From Amyelois transitella (lineage: Eukaryota; Arthropoda; Insecta; Lepidoptera; Pyralidae), in the NCBI RefSeq assembly GCF_032362555.1, contig NC_083514.1, forward strand, positions 4,573,001 to 4,637,000: a DNA stretch of 64,000 nt, in the 5' to 3' direction. Position numbers and translations under genes: made by a program. The stretch's first letter is position 1; every line of letters starts with the position of its first letter. The notes beneath the pieces were generated by a model. It saw only the letters and a program-made list of their open reading frames with translations, had not been told where the DNA came from and made no database searches. Of the stretch, positions 1-12,722 are shown in pieces.

Positions 1-1744
1 ATTCAAAAATAAGGTCGGATCGTCTTGACTGTCTCGTTCGCTGTCCGCGAAACGGGCGAGACGCGGGACGTTTCGCCACAACATGATTCGCGTTTCGAGT
101 GTGATAATTTTGGAACCAGACAAATTAAATAAAAACTTACGTTCCACGTGCCCACAATAACATTAATAGTCGTGATTCAGTTATGAAAGAAGAGAGGAAG
201 GTCACAAAATTTGTAAGAGACCAATAAATTGTGCACTCACGAAAGAATTTTGTCTGAAACTATATTAGAGAATTGAATAGTTGCATGCTGAGATATTGTA
301 TCAGGTAATCGATCAGAGTCATTGTAAAGCTTCGAGCTGATTTGTAGTTATCTCCGATACAAGTGAATTTCTGACTGTGAAAATGTTTAAAGTAACTTTA
401 TTTATGATAAGATGAAATATTTTTTACACTTTTATGTACAACAACATTTTTGTACATTATTTTGCGAACTAAAGCTTGAAAATGATATGAAGGAGTCGAT
501 ACTATGGGAGCGCTTTACCTAATTTTTGTTAGAACGAAAAAGAGCAGAGAAGATTTTTTTGTGCTTTTACATTTGATTTGAATTAATTTGTGGCAATTGA
601 ATCATGATTGAGTCATATAGTCTATCATGATTCCAGCATTCATGTCAGGGCGACGCGACCCTTCAATCACCAATGCAAATGAAAATGATGTCATTGGTGA
701 GCAATACAAGTCGTGTTTGTAAGTAGGTAAGTACGTGCAAGGCGCCGATGCGGATTTCCTTCACAGATGCAGCATTCCGCACGAGCCTCCACGGTTAGTC
801 AGCTCAACATCGCTTAAGCGTTTACCAAGCAAAGGTACAACAGGTGAATTATGAATGGGACACGTCATTACGCCCACGCTCTATGTGGTGGCCGCAACTT
901 GGGCGATTCTGGCGCCGCCGTTCACTCGACAGATAATTGCTTAATTGACATGCTGGTTGTGATTTGTAACGGAAATTATTATAAAGAAAAGGTTTATCAC
1001 GTTTTATAAAAGATATAAAGAGACGCTCATATGCACGGCGAAACAAATTGATAGTGGTAAGCAATCAACAACATTTTAAGACGTTGTTCCAAATGATATT
1101 AATATTTAAGGGAATACTCCTGTAAACATTAGAATCATGTTAACAGCTCTTTTTCAATAGTTATATAAAGCAGCAACGAATACCTCGTACAATAAAGCAC
1201 ACACATTCGCTTGTAAAATTACTCATCCATTCATACCAAAGGTGTCAAGGGCGCCACTGCCACCTAATCATCCACTCATTAAATCATGCAAGTGGCTCAT
1301 GAAATTCTCAGAAAAATTATGCATATGCTGGGAACCGGCGCCAGAGTAAATAATTGTGACTCATCACTCCTTTACAATAACAAATTTCATAAATAAAGAT
1401 ACCCATTTTTATCACGTGGTTTTCATTCATAAATAATTTAATATTTTATAAGGTATCAAATAATTTACTTATTCAATATATAATAATGACAAGGTCGCCG
1501 TTTTTATTACTGTAGTTATTTCCACAGGAAACTAATAACTTAACACAGCCGTTGTACCTATAGAATACAAATGTTGCGCTACTACTACTTAGGGTTGATT
1601 GTCATTATGTTGGTCTTATCAAATAAGACGGCCCAACATACCGACGCAAAGTATTTGGTGGAGCCCACACGCAAAGATCATCTTTCAAGAGAGAGAGAGA
1701 GATTAATAGGAAAGAATCATCGTGAAGAAACATACTGGTTACAC

Positions 1745-1850
1745 CTACACATTCAGACAACTGGATGGATGGGATGGGAAGGAGCATAGCTTCGTGTAAA
1801 ATCCTCACATACCCATTTCAGGATCTTGATCACAGGCGGGCCAGGGTCTT
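1745..1850 (+). mobile_element. Degenerate fragment similar to the tRNA-derived SINE
   Basis: AGCTTCGTGTAAAATCCTCAC, then ATACCCATTTCAGGATCTTGATC, is similar to the TTCGTGTAAAAACCT...CCCAATCCAGG part of that family. Weak. Confidence 0.35.
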
Positions 1851-3570
1851 AAAAGAAAGGTGCAATCGGAGTGCCGGGAAAATATTTTTTAATGGGAAGG
1901 TATCTCATTGGGAATTTATAAAAATCATTATCGTCATGTAATCGTTACACGTCAATCGTTATTTATGAGAAATAGTGACATCGGTTATTAAAGGCGAGCA
2001 ATTATATCGTTATGACGTGCTATGCAGCAACATGACGCATGGAGCGGACCTGACGTATCCCACTTTGTAAAGTAATTGATATCGCAATTAAAATCATTGT
2101 TATGCAATATTCCCGTAAAAACTGTTAGCCGTTATTATTTTCTTCATTTTCTTGCTTTATGTAGGTGCTAAAAATATGAAAAGCATTATTCGTTATAAAA
2201 GTTAAAACAATAATTAGCCTTATAAAAGCTTTACATAAACATGTGTTTACCGTGTTTAAAGTCATTATATTCTCTACGAAATAATCTATTCAGATTCAAG
2301 CGTGAAAAGATGTAACACAAATGAACTGCCCCAAAGCTGGTAACTTACTGCCATAATACAAACTAGGTAGATATTATAATATGTATTATTGCCCTCTCCT
2401 CTTCCGAATTACATTCACAAATAAATTATGTTCATTAATGCATTGAAAACACCCAGCCAGTATTGTTTCGGATCGCATACAAAAGCATACTGATGTAGTT
2501 ATCTTCTAAGGAAAACAAATTATAATTATTATTCGATTCGTTTAGCAAAAATAAAATAAAGAAAACAATAATCATCAAACAGTCATAACGGCCGATTAAA
2601 GATGGAAGTATGCGCCCGGGCGCCGGCGCGCAGGAAATCGTAAAAGCACATCTAGAGCGTACTGCGCCGGCGCATCTTCCGGATGCGTTTTCCGACACGA
2701 CGTCACTTCCTTCTGTCCGCTTTGTGAAACGCGACTAGAGTACTGATCTATTTCGGATTAGCGCCGGCCCGGAAACTGACCGACTCGCTTATCCTATTCC
2801 GCTTTATGTGTTTCTAACAAGACGAATTGCTAATGAGACTGTAAAATAAAATATGTTGTTGAAAGTATTTCGTTTATTGAAAGATAAAAGCGAGATGGCG
2901 CGATAAACGAAAAATTATATGTACTTCAATCTACTTGTGTGGGTTCTTTAATCGAAAAATTCGAAACGACTGATGGTATTGGATGACGACTCTGTCTACA
3001 TTTCATCTAGTAAAATAGGCACTCACGTTCATTTAAAACAAAACAACAAAAAAATTACAAAACGCAAAGCCGAACAACTTTTTAGAAAGTATAGCGTCAG
3101 TAAAGAATTCGTTATGAAATAGTATGAAAAGGTATTGTTTGTGGCGGCAATAGAGGAAAAAATGAAAAAGCAAACAGTTGCGCATTCCATTGGCTAGTGC
3201 ACGTGGTACATTCCAATGGGGTCATGCACCACACGCCGCGCGCGTGCGTAAAAACAAGTGCAACGTTTCAAACCAATCAGGCCCTTTTCCTGCTGCTTCG
3301 AGCGGTCCACGCTTACATGTGCAAATACACTAATACCAAATATTGAAACGTTGCTGACAAACTTCCATTGTTTTTCTGGACAAAACATTGAACGAACAGA
3401 TGCTAGCGTATCGTCACAATGCAAATTAAGCGTTTGCTACAAACGTCGACATTTAATAATTAGGAAGAAACATACCTAATCGCGCGATTTTTAATATTGT
3501 TTACTACGGAGATGATGCTAATGTTACATAATTTGTGGTATTTATTTAGATAGTTAAATAGATAGTATTT

Positions 3571-3636
3571 TTAAGACCGTTGACTTTGTCTTCCCCGCAA
3601 GGGATATAGACGATTGAGATGATTAATGTATGTATA
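3571..3636 (+). mobile_element. SINE-like 3'-end fragment
   Basis: AAGACCGTTGACTTTGTCTTC, then CCCGCAAGGGATATAGACGA with a TATG-like tail; TATG-tailed family. Confidence 0.65.
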
Positions 3637-6600
3637 TCTTTAGGTAGCATTTCATCCTAGAGGGAAAGCGGCAGAAGCTCGGTGGAACAACTTCAGCAAG
3701 GCGGAGGGTCGGAGGCTTCGCAGGAATGTGGCCGGACGCTCGCCGCCCGCGCGCCCCTCTCTGCGCCTGCGCTGCCGCGGGCTAACATTCGTGTTTGCAA
3801 GATTTTTCAAGTGAACATGAAAACTTTCAGGACCATTTGTAATATAATTTAAAATGGTCAGTTTAAAAATTGAATTAATTAATAGCCAACATGTTACTAG
3901 ATGTAAAACAAGCTGTTAAATAAAAAAAAAAAGTTCAATTGGAGATCGCATATGTTTCAGGTTCATTTGTTATAGTAGGTATTAGGTACACTTCAATTTC
4001 AGTGGTCATAATTTTCTTTTTAATTCAATTTAATCAATGTACTAAAAAGGAAAAATATTATTTGGCAGTCCAATGAGAATAAAAAATAATAATTACAATT
4101 AGGCAACGATGTAGGCATTAAAGTTCCAAAGTCACATTTGATGAAGTTAAAAAGACTGAAGATATACTCGTATAATGCTAATAACGCTCACTTTAAAACT
4201 GAAATAAACCGGAGTAATTTTGCATTTTTCCATAAATTATTGCCCGCAGCACGAAAGTGTTGATTAAAGCCGGAATGAAAATAAAGCACAATCTGATTCT
4301 GTTAGAGTTACGGCGCCTCCCGACGGGAGGCGTGTAAAATGGAATCGACAAAACGGGTCCAAAATCCGTGGAAGGAGGCAAAGCCGACACATTCCGGGGC
4401 CAATAAATTACCGGAGCGCGAGCGTGGAGCGGCGCCGGCGCCCGGAGGAGTGCTTGTTACGATATTTGAACAAATTCCCGGCGGTGTTAATCTGCATAAT
4501 AACAGCGGCGGTACAAAGCGTTCGCCGACTCCCATTATGCGCGGGCGCCGTCCTCCGCCCTCTCTCGGGTTGCCGGTCGTCGGATCGCATCCCGGGCGGC
4601 GCTCATCTCATCTCGCGTGCTTAACTACACTACCTTATCTTTTAACATCGTAATGACTTTGGAGTTCTCGCCTTTACCTTTGTAAATAATACGCTGCTAT
4701 CTACGCGCGTATGTAAATAAATATGTTACCGCCAATCTGTATAATTTAGTTATTCTTAACACCTAGGCAATGATTGCGTATTATCAGGTTAACATATACT
4801 ACCCAAAAAATTTAGGTAGAATAAGTTAACTTTGTGGAAAAAGTAAAAGGCTGTGATTAGGTAAGTAGGTAGGTATATCAAACAAGAAAAGTTTTTTGAA
4901 AATTTATTTGTAGATTCTGGAATTTTTTGTTTCAATTATGAACTAACCAATGGCAAGCATGTTTATTTTGAAGCTTATTTTTTTTCAATTTAGGAAATGC
5001 GTGAATTAAGTATATTTAATAACCTGGAAACAGGCTTTCATAGTGAAGGGCAGAAGTGGAAATGAAGTGGTAGGCTTCTTCCCTGTGAATATCGTATGTG
5101 CTGTGAAGTGATTAAAGGACAGAAATACCAACAACAATGCATTAAAATTTTCGAAAATTGGCGTTATGCAAGTGGCCTACTGTAAAAACTTTGCCAATCT
5201 TTTCTTATCATGAAAGTAATCTAAAGGTATCTCTTACATTTATCTTTAGCAAACCCCAGCTTGAGCCAAACACAGACAATAAGTAGGTACCTACGCAACG
5301 ATGAGGAAAATATTCTTGATAACCAATATAATGTTGTACCCAAACACGACGGGTTCAAAATAGGCCCATGCCCCGCTTAATTTTCATTAGTAACCAATGA
5401 ACCGTCAAATGCCTAAAATAGTTGGAATAGCGACGTCGGCGCACATTAGTGCGAGGTGCCAATATTTAACGGTTATGAATATGCTCGGGAGGCACCCACG
5501 CGGCATGCCCGACGCGACAAATCGTCAAGGTTGATTTTTCAGTGAAATAGTTTCACCGGCGGCGGCGGTGACGGCAACGTCTGAGCCGCGGGGGTCGATG
5601 CCCCCGCAGCCCGGCGTGCGATTTGGCTCGACTCGACGCAACTACAAATGAACCGTCGACGGCGAAATGCTCGTTTTGCAACTCTGCTTCCCTCTTATCC
5701 AACTCCCACTAATGCGATTGCAGGAAATCACCTCCATGAATATCAGCACAAACTTTATGATATACAAAAAAAAAGAACTCCCGATAGATGGACCGGAGTC
5801 GATAATGAAAAGACGGTTAGAAAAACGGAAAAGAAATTCCTACGATTCGCCATCGAGTAACAATGAAATTTAAATCTCCTAAATACGATCCTGAAACTCA
5901 AGTGTAGTTACTATAAATACTATTAATTATGGAGGTAAATATTGACCCCATAATACAAACAGAATTGTTTTTCAACACTAACTGAATACTCGTAAATTCC
6001 ACAAATAATATTCTTTTCTCGTGCCATACCAAATTCAATTCGTGTGTCAAAAAAATCTTACACGAGTCTGAAAAATATTGATTATAAAAGTCGCATGCTT
6101 ATGGCTAGTAAGTAGGCGTAACAGCGGTTTATGCCAAATATTCAAGAAGACGGGAAAATACTGTTCCGCGTTTTGTGTCCAACACAATTATGTGAGAAAA
6201 CAATAGATCCATTCGATTTACATTGACCAAAATTTATAGAGAGAAAACATATTAAAATATTTAACATACTACACCTATAAAATTGATAATTTTATCATAT
6301 TTACTTGAAAACGTAAAAAATATACTTAATAAAAAGAACAGCGTCTGCGCAGAATACTAATGTCTAACGGCTAATTATTTGTACACTTGTATGCTAGTAT
6401 TAGGTATGTACACTGTCTGCGACGCGGTTTCATAAGGTACCACATCCGAACAATATACGAATATTGTTTGGCGTTAAAAATATAGTCACATTATATCATG
6501 TCACATAATTTAAATATTTATTAAACGAAAAACATTTAAATTAAAAAGGCTTAAGGATATTTGGAGTAGTAATTTTAATTTGCTTTGTTATTATGATTTA

Positions 6601-8196
6601 ATAAGTAGATTAAAAAATTGTTAATCAAGTGATTCGAAAACTTCTTGATTATTAAACTAATAAAACAGTTATTCACCTATTACCTAAGGTCCAAGATTTA
6701 GTATATTGCAGTAACAAATCTAAAAAAGCATACTTACTGAACTAAGATTAGTTTCTCGCAAGTCACTATCAACAAATTTAATATAGAAAACTTTTTTGTT
6801 TTTTTTTTTGTATAAAAAAAGCCTAAAAGCACGTGTGTATTTCGGACCCTCCACAGCATTCGCCCTGGCGGTTGCTGGGTACCATTCATATCTTATCATT
6901 CTATTTAATATGATAACAGCGCGGAAGGCGGAAGTAACGCCCTCAATTAAAAAAATATATTATAAGTGAAACAAGTTAACAATCTTAGAAATAAACCTTT
7001 CCAAAGTCCGCATATTTTAAGAAAAAGAAAAATTAATTTTTAATTGTATGCGTGCTTATCCAGAATAGCCAGAATTTTCGCGTTATCAAAAATATATATC
7101 TACAGCAGGTATTTTTATTTAATAATATCAATTTCCCTAACGACACTTCCTAGATCCTTTCCACAAACTGCTGTAGATGAAGTTCAGAGAATTAGGATAG
7201 GAAAATTTAAGTAGACACGCAGATAACTTAAAGACGTTAACATAGAAGCGGGTGCTAACGTCCCGCCATGCCCGCTACTTATCAATGAAATTCCTGCGCC
7301 GACGCCGCACCAACGGTGCCTCACGTTCCTACTGTTGACGTAACAAAATGGCGGACTTATACGTGCTTGCCCTATCTAAACATTCATAAGAATTATAAGT
7401 AATAATTAATTCAGTCTTTAAGTAACAAGACTTTTGAGAAATGTGAAAATGTCCCAAGGGAATAAAAATTCTAGTCTATTCTCTTTGAACTTTAAATGTT
7501 ATACTTTTCGAATACCTATATAAATATTAAATTTAAATCAAATAAATTTGAAACTAGACTCAAATAAACTTGAAAAATCTTTCATTGTTATTAGTTAATT
7601 ATCATTTGTTTCTAGTACTGCCATCTAAATAATGGTAGAGTTATATGCGTGGACGCAAAACGCAAGAACGTAGTAAATAAATGTGGCAACTTTGTTGAGA
7701 TGGCAGCACAGCTACATTTCATAAAGCATCACTTTGTTTAGGTTTGTATTGAACCATGAAGTGATTCCTTCATAGGTGGCGCTACCTTTGAACTCCAAGC
7801 CACGAAGCTCTGCTTGTTTAATGTTAGGTACCTGGTGGTGATTCTGACTTATCAGAATCTTAAATAGTTGGTCTTAATATCGATAGATGGCGACGGTGAT
7901 CTATCCGACGAAGTGTACGAATGTTTATGGCATTTTCTGAGTTAGCGACGAGGATAATAGAATTTTACCAGTTTTGATTTTAGCCTTAGAAATATGAAAT
8001 ACTTATTGCTCGCTCTTGGATATGAAAAGGATGAAAAGAAGTATGTGTTCATATATCTGTTTTAAATACTAATACCTAAATAGAGATAGTAAAAGGCGCA
8101 ACCAGCTTTACCTACACATGATCCATTACCACGACTTTTCTTTTTATTTTTACGTACTCTAGTAATCGGCGGTGATATTTCAAAACAAGCACTAAC

Positions 8197-11100
8197 CTGG
8201 CAGCATTGAAAGACTTCTTAGTGGAAGAGGCGGCACCAAACGACACCCCCACAGCCAGACCTTCCGGGATGTTATGGACTGTGATGGCGACCACAAGGAG
8301 CATGATTCTCTTCCACTGGGACTGCCGCGCTTCTAGAGCCTTGGCTAAGCTGTCCCGACGGTCGCCCTCACCGTTCTCGCCCGCCTTCTGGAAAAACATA
8401 TCCATTACTCTTTATTTATGTGATTGTTTTGTTTCTAGATTGCAATTGATACCTTAATATAACGTGCGTTCATAATTATATTACGTGTTTGTAGGTTGAC
8501 TGCTAAGGGTTTTTTTAATGTTTTGATATTACATGTATGTGGTTGTTTGACACAACATGTATACTATAGTAGAAATTTTCAAATTGTACAGTGCAATTAC
8601 ATAATTTATAATTGTGGGAGAGCATTACCTTCAATCAATACCACTTGATACTACCGAGTGAATAATTGAGTTACGCAAGAACATAGAACTCTTACTGTGT
8701 CTCTAATCTAAGCTTATCTAAAAGATATAGAACAGGAGAAAATAGGATAACGTGAGTAAAAAGGCCCCTAGATCAAAGAACCTAAACTAAGCTGAACGAA
8801 CGCCTATGGGTGGCTTTCAGTATTTAACGAACGAAAGACAAGATGTATCTTAATTTTTATATGATCGTGCCATTTTAAGCATGTATGTGCGCATCGGACC
8901 GCACACAAACAAAGGATATTAATACAACGTCACACACACAAAGATGTTACAGTCTACTCTTCAAATTAATGCAATCGTCGAATCAAATAGTCTAAGATCG
9001 TCGCTCTCGTACATTTAGATTGAAACGCAAATGCAAAACCAATTAAAGCTTCTTCTTACCAAATCTTGGTGTGAATGGTGATGACCCCTTCGCCTTTGCG
9101 CTGTGTGCTGGTTAGTGATGCAGTCAGCAAAATCAGCAGGCGGCGGATGCCCGTCCAAGTTGACAACACTCGATGATGGCCGCCTGTTCAGCGCTGTCAT
9201 CATCTCTAGATCCTCCAGCTTGTCTTTTGAATCTTTGCTCTTGGTTATAGCTGTAACGAGACAAATAAAGCTAATAAGGAATTTGTGTAAGAAACTTGTT
9301 TAATACATTTGGGGATGACGGAAACGACTGGTAATTTGTAGAATAGTGAATATAAAAATTGGAGAATAATCAAAGCGCACTGAGGCCTCATTATTCATCT
9401 AAGAAAGCGCTCTCTGAGTCTGTGTATTAATCCATATTGTATCATGGACCAATGAATCTGATAATGTGATAGCAATTATCTCATATGCAAGAATAGCTTG
9501 AAATTTGACTTTTTCATAGGTAACCTCAAGCCAGCCTGGAAATGGAACACAAATGTGACTGAAAAATAACAGTCTGTGTGACATCAAGTCACATAATAGC
9601 CAATTGAATGCATTAAAAACAAATACAAAACACAATAGAGCATATGGCTCCCCATACAAATAGACCGATAGCGTTATATTTATCATGGCTTCAATTAAAG
9701 TTGTAATAAAATATAGTGGCATTCACTGTCATCGCTGATAAGAGCCGCCTTGTGCCTGCTTACAATCTGGTAGTCATGTATTTATTGATAAGACAGAGTA
9801 AAGATTGTCATTTTTGCTATAAGCAAGTCTGCTTGAAGTTGATTTATGAATTAAGTACTTAAATACAGCATTAACAAAAAAACTCCTATACTCATACTTC
9901 ACAGTTATAGTTATTATGGGAATGAACTGTTACTGTGAAGTATGAGGATGTTGTTACTTTATCAAATGTTATTATGGTATCACAACTCAGCTCAAAAAAA
10001 TATACTCGTAAGGGGAATTCTTATAAAATCATTATTGTGTAAGAAAAATACAAAGATTATTTAAAAAAAAAATGCCCACTTTCTTACGATTTTTATTATT
10101 TTTCAAGACGTAGTAGAATCTATTAAGTTGTTTTATCAACTAAGTGCATAGTTTATCTTATGCAGATAACATAATTATGTTGATTAACTGTGATAGAAAA
10201 TAATGATGTGCAATAAGGATAGGCATAATCTTCCCCCCTCATTCTTCACGGAAAATAAAATTGTTTATGGAAAATTAATACTTATTAACTAACTGCTCAT
10301 GTATGTCAGTCAGGATATGCTTGGTTTCCTTATATATTATAGCTTTATTTACATGGACAAAAAGTAATGAACTAAGATTTATTTAAATATAAGTAAGTAT
10401 TCTCACAAATATAAGTGTACAAAGCATTGATATTTTGATCGACCTTCATAAATAGCATGTAATTTTGCAATATAAGGTAGAAGGTAGGTATTTATAGTGA
10501 AACCAGTTAACTTTGTTGTTTTCAGGGTTATTCAAAGTCAGCGGGCTATACATAATAATGCATCTCAGCTCTTATTCATGTTATTAAAGATGGTTTTTTT
10601 TAGAACCACTGAAAATATCGAAAACAAATAAAGAAATCCCTGGGTCCCCATGGGTCCCGTGCACACTATTTATGTACCAACATAATAATAATAAAACTTA
10701 TCTGCATATTATGGGCATGTAGGTATGTATAATAATGGTATATTAATGAATATATTATGTTAGTAAAGTAGTATCTGTTTTCTTTATGTAGTTTTTCTTG
10801 ACTACACTCTTACTATATCCAAAGGTGAACAGGTAGCTTATGCATTAGCATTAAGTTAAGCCTTTTGTTCAACAGGATTGTGTTACAATATATTTAAATA
10901 AAAAAATATTTTTAGGCTGCCTGTACCTTTACAACAAATCTCATTCAACTTAGTCTGATCGGTGACTTAAGTTACAAAACCAATGCCATGCATAACACCT
11001 TAAATCAATATTATAGTTTGTACTATTATGTTTATTTATTCATATGAAACATAAAGTTACTTACCAAACATCATGTTTGTAGAATTAATTCCTAAGTAAT

Positions 11101-11476
11101 CTAGAAATTTGTCTGTTCCAAAGACAAATATAGCTCCAAACAAAAATCCCGCTGCAATTGGTAGAAATGCAAAATTTCCATATAATTCCGAATTCTCACA
11201 CATTTCTATAGCGGGTTTGAGCAATGACCAATAGGAAGCTGCCGTCATAACCCCAGCAGCAAAACCAAGTGATACATCAAGCAATTTTCTCTGAAAAATT
11301 AAGAAATATCATGATAATATGTACAATACGCTTAAAAAAAATTTCTGACTTAAGAATAAAGTACATACGTGTTTCCCTCGTATAAAGAACACACAACCGG
11401 CTCCAGCTGCAGTAAGTCCCCACGTTAATAGTGTCCCTAAAAGGGCCTGCGTGACTGCTCCGTAACCTTCTATCAT
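8197..11476 (-). CDS. Zip11: ZIP11-type zinc transporter (SLC39A11 homologue), 5' part of gene, four exons
   Basis: ZIP family transporters move zinc into the cytosol; ZIP11 proteins form their own subfamily in Golgi or nuclear membranes (family knowledge). Exons read on the minus strand: 11369-11476 (36 codons, start [15 protein letters not shown]), 11065-11290, 9060-9250 and 8197-8387, all with GT-AG borders and matching phases (0, 1, 0, then ending in phase 2), giving about 238 residues. Exon 2 holds the membrane stretch [20 protein letters not shown]. Exon 3 encodes a polar loop ending in a His-rich RRRGHHHSH motif. Exon 4 carries the metal-binding helix [13 protein letters not shown], with the HNxPEG signature. 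Human ZIP11 is about 340 residues, so roughly the last third (a second NFPEG-type helix and the C-terminal helices) is missing. No such exon was found in 1-8196, so the next intron is probably longer than 8 kb and the gene runs off the left edge. The start is the first ATG of a frame without upstream extension. Confidence 0.9.
9891..9946. repeat. 15-bp perfect hairpin in Zip11 intron 2
   Basis: CTCATACTTCACAGT (9891-9905) and ACTGTGAAGTATGAG (9932-9946) with a 26-base loop. Confidence 0.7.
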
Positions 11477-11639
11477 TGTTTATTGATTTGTATTAAGTAT
11501 ACCTTCTCGATGTTAAGTACTCAACATGGCACATATTTCAATAAAGATTCGATTTGAAAGTAAATTAAAACTTATTCATACTGTTCTTTTTATATTGAAT
11601 ACGTGTTTACCTTCTGCTCTGCTCATAGAACACTGGTCT

Positions 11640-11720
11640 AAGCTGTCAGTTTCTGTGCTGTCAATGTCATGTTTAGTGACAGTAACAGCTGAGGTACAGC
11701 TGACAATGACAATATGACAC
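11640..11720. promoter_or_regulatory. Cluster of TGACA/TGTCA motifs upstream of Zip11
   Basis: Seven TGACA or TGTCA pentamers lie within 76 bases (starts near 11644, 11659, 11665, 11677, 11701, 11707, 11715), 170-245 bases upstream of the Zip11 start codon. The density is well above chance in an AT-rich background. A smaller set lies just upstream of aprataxin. A promoter role is inferred from position only. Confidence 0.45.
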
Positions 11721-12154
11721 CGTAATTAAAGATTTATTTGAAACAACTGTAACCTAATGCTTTAGTTAGCTGTTATAAACAGTATGTATTGGCGGGAAAA
11801 CAAACAACTAGATTGGACTTTTTGACTGGAACTCTTCGATCATATATAAAATTTTGAGACTTATTTCGCAATACTTGAAATGATATTCAAATGTCTAATT
11901 TCAGTTCGGACACTATTTTCTTCCATTTTTGTATGGAAGCTTGATCGAAGCTGGGAACTATAACAGTTGATTGTGCAGATAAATATTTACGAAAATTTGT
12001 GTTTTATCAACAAGTAATAAACACGATTGTGTTTATATATTTTATTCTAAATAAGAATATATTTTTTTAATTAAAAATTAAGACTATCTACTTATAAAAA
12101 AAGAGTTGATTACAAACAAAAATTAAATTTACAAAAATTGTACAGTCCCTACAT

Positions 12155-12312
12155 AGCATCAACTTGCGGAAGTTTGCCCAGAAGGCCGGCAGCATTGCAA
12201 TTTTGGATGGCAATGCTAATTCTCTGAGCCAGATACTTTTCAGCCCTCCGGTCACGAGATACCTCAATCAGATTTTTCGACGATTGTCGGAAAAGCTGAC
12301 GGGTACATGGGC
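12155..12312 (-). pseudogene. Transposon protein C-terminal fragment of unknown family
   Basis: The minus strand carries an open frame including KNLIEVSRDRRAEKYLAQRI, then SIAIQNCNAAGLLGKLPQVD and a stop. The Y/FLAQRISIAIQ-GNAASLLG pattern looks like a repeat-encoded insect protein, but I cannot name the family. Confidence 0.35.
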
Positions 12313-12632
12313 CCCGCGGTCCCAGAGTTTTTATCCCAAAAGGTGCAAATATATACCTACCTACCTAGGTATTTCGAAATAAGGGTTTCTTATTAGGTAT
12401 TAGATAAGTGTTTGTGGACAAGAATGACGAATGACGAATGAAGTTAGAGAGTGCTACAATAACGGATTAAATGACTTTGAATGTTATTCCAAAAATTTCT
12501 AAGAATGGGAAATAAAGCAATAACAGATACGACGACCATTATATTGTACTAACCTATCTAAAGTTCTATAAGGACTGACTAGAACTAGACACTGACAAAA
12601 AGTTTATGAAGAAGTTTCACTAAAATATTACA

Positions 12633-12722
12633 GCACAAACTAAACAACGAGATTGTTGACTTTTATTTTTTTCGATGTGCCAAAAAAAAAAAAAAGACAC
12701 AATCTCGTTGTTTAGTTTGTGC
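12633..12722. repeat. 24-bp perfect inverted repeat
   Basis: Arms 12633-12656 and 12699-12722 (GCACAAACTAAACAACGAGA...) with a 42-base AT-rich loop. AAATATTA and TAATATTT outside the arms extend the symmetry. Confidence 0.85.

Larger units (their letters stand above)
1..8196. other. Noncoding stretch, probably inside or beyond Zip11
   Basis: No convincing exon on either strand. AT-rich sequence is broken by GC-rich patches at about 2600-2790, 3690-3790, 4310-4610 and 5440-5650. Open frames there overlap on both strands and look like by-products of GC content. The SINE scraps at 1745 and 3571 are listed separately. Confidence 0.5.

Noticed and set aside
4339..4653. 104-codon frame with overlapping frames on both strands
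   Set aside because: The GC-rich patch opens several frames at once. There is no splice or codon support.
9399..9722. 107-codon hydrophobic frame on the minus strand
   Set aside because: It lies inside Zip11 intron 2, is AT-rich with Phe/Leu/Ile bias, and shows no recognised domain or start context. Chance is likely.
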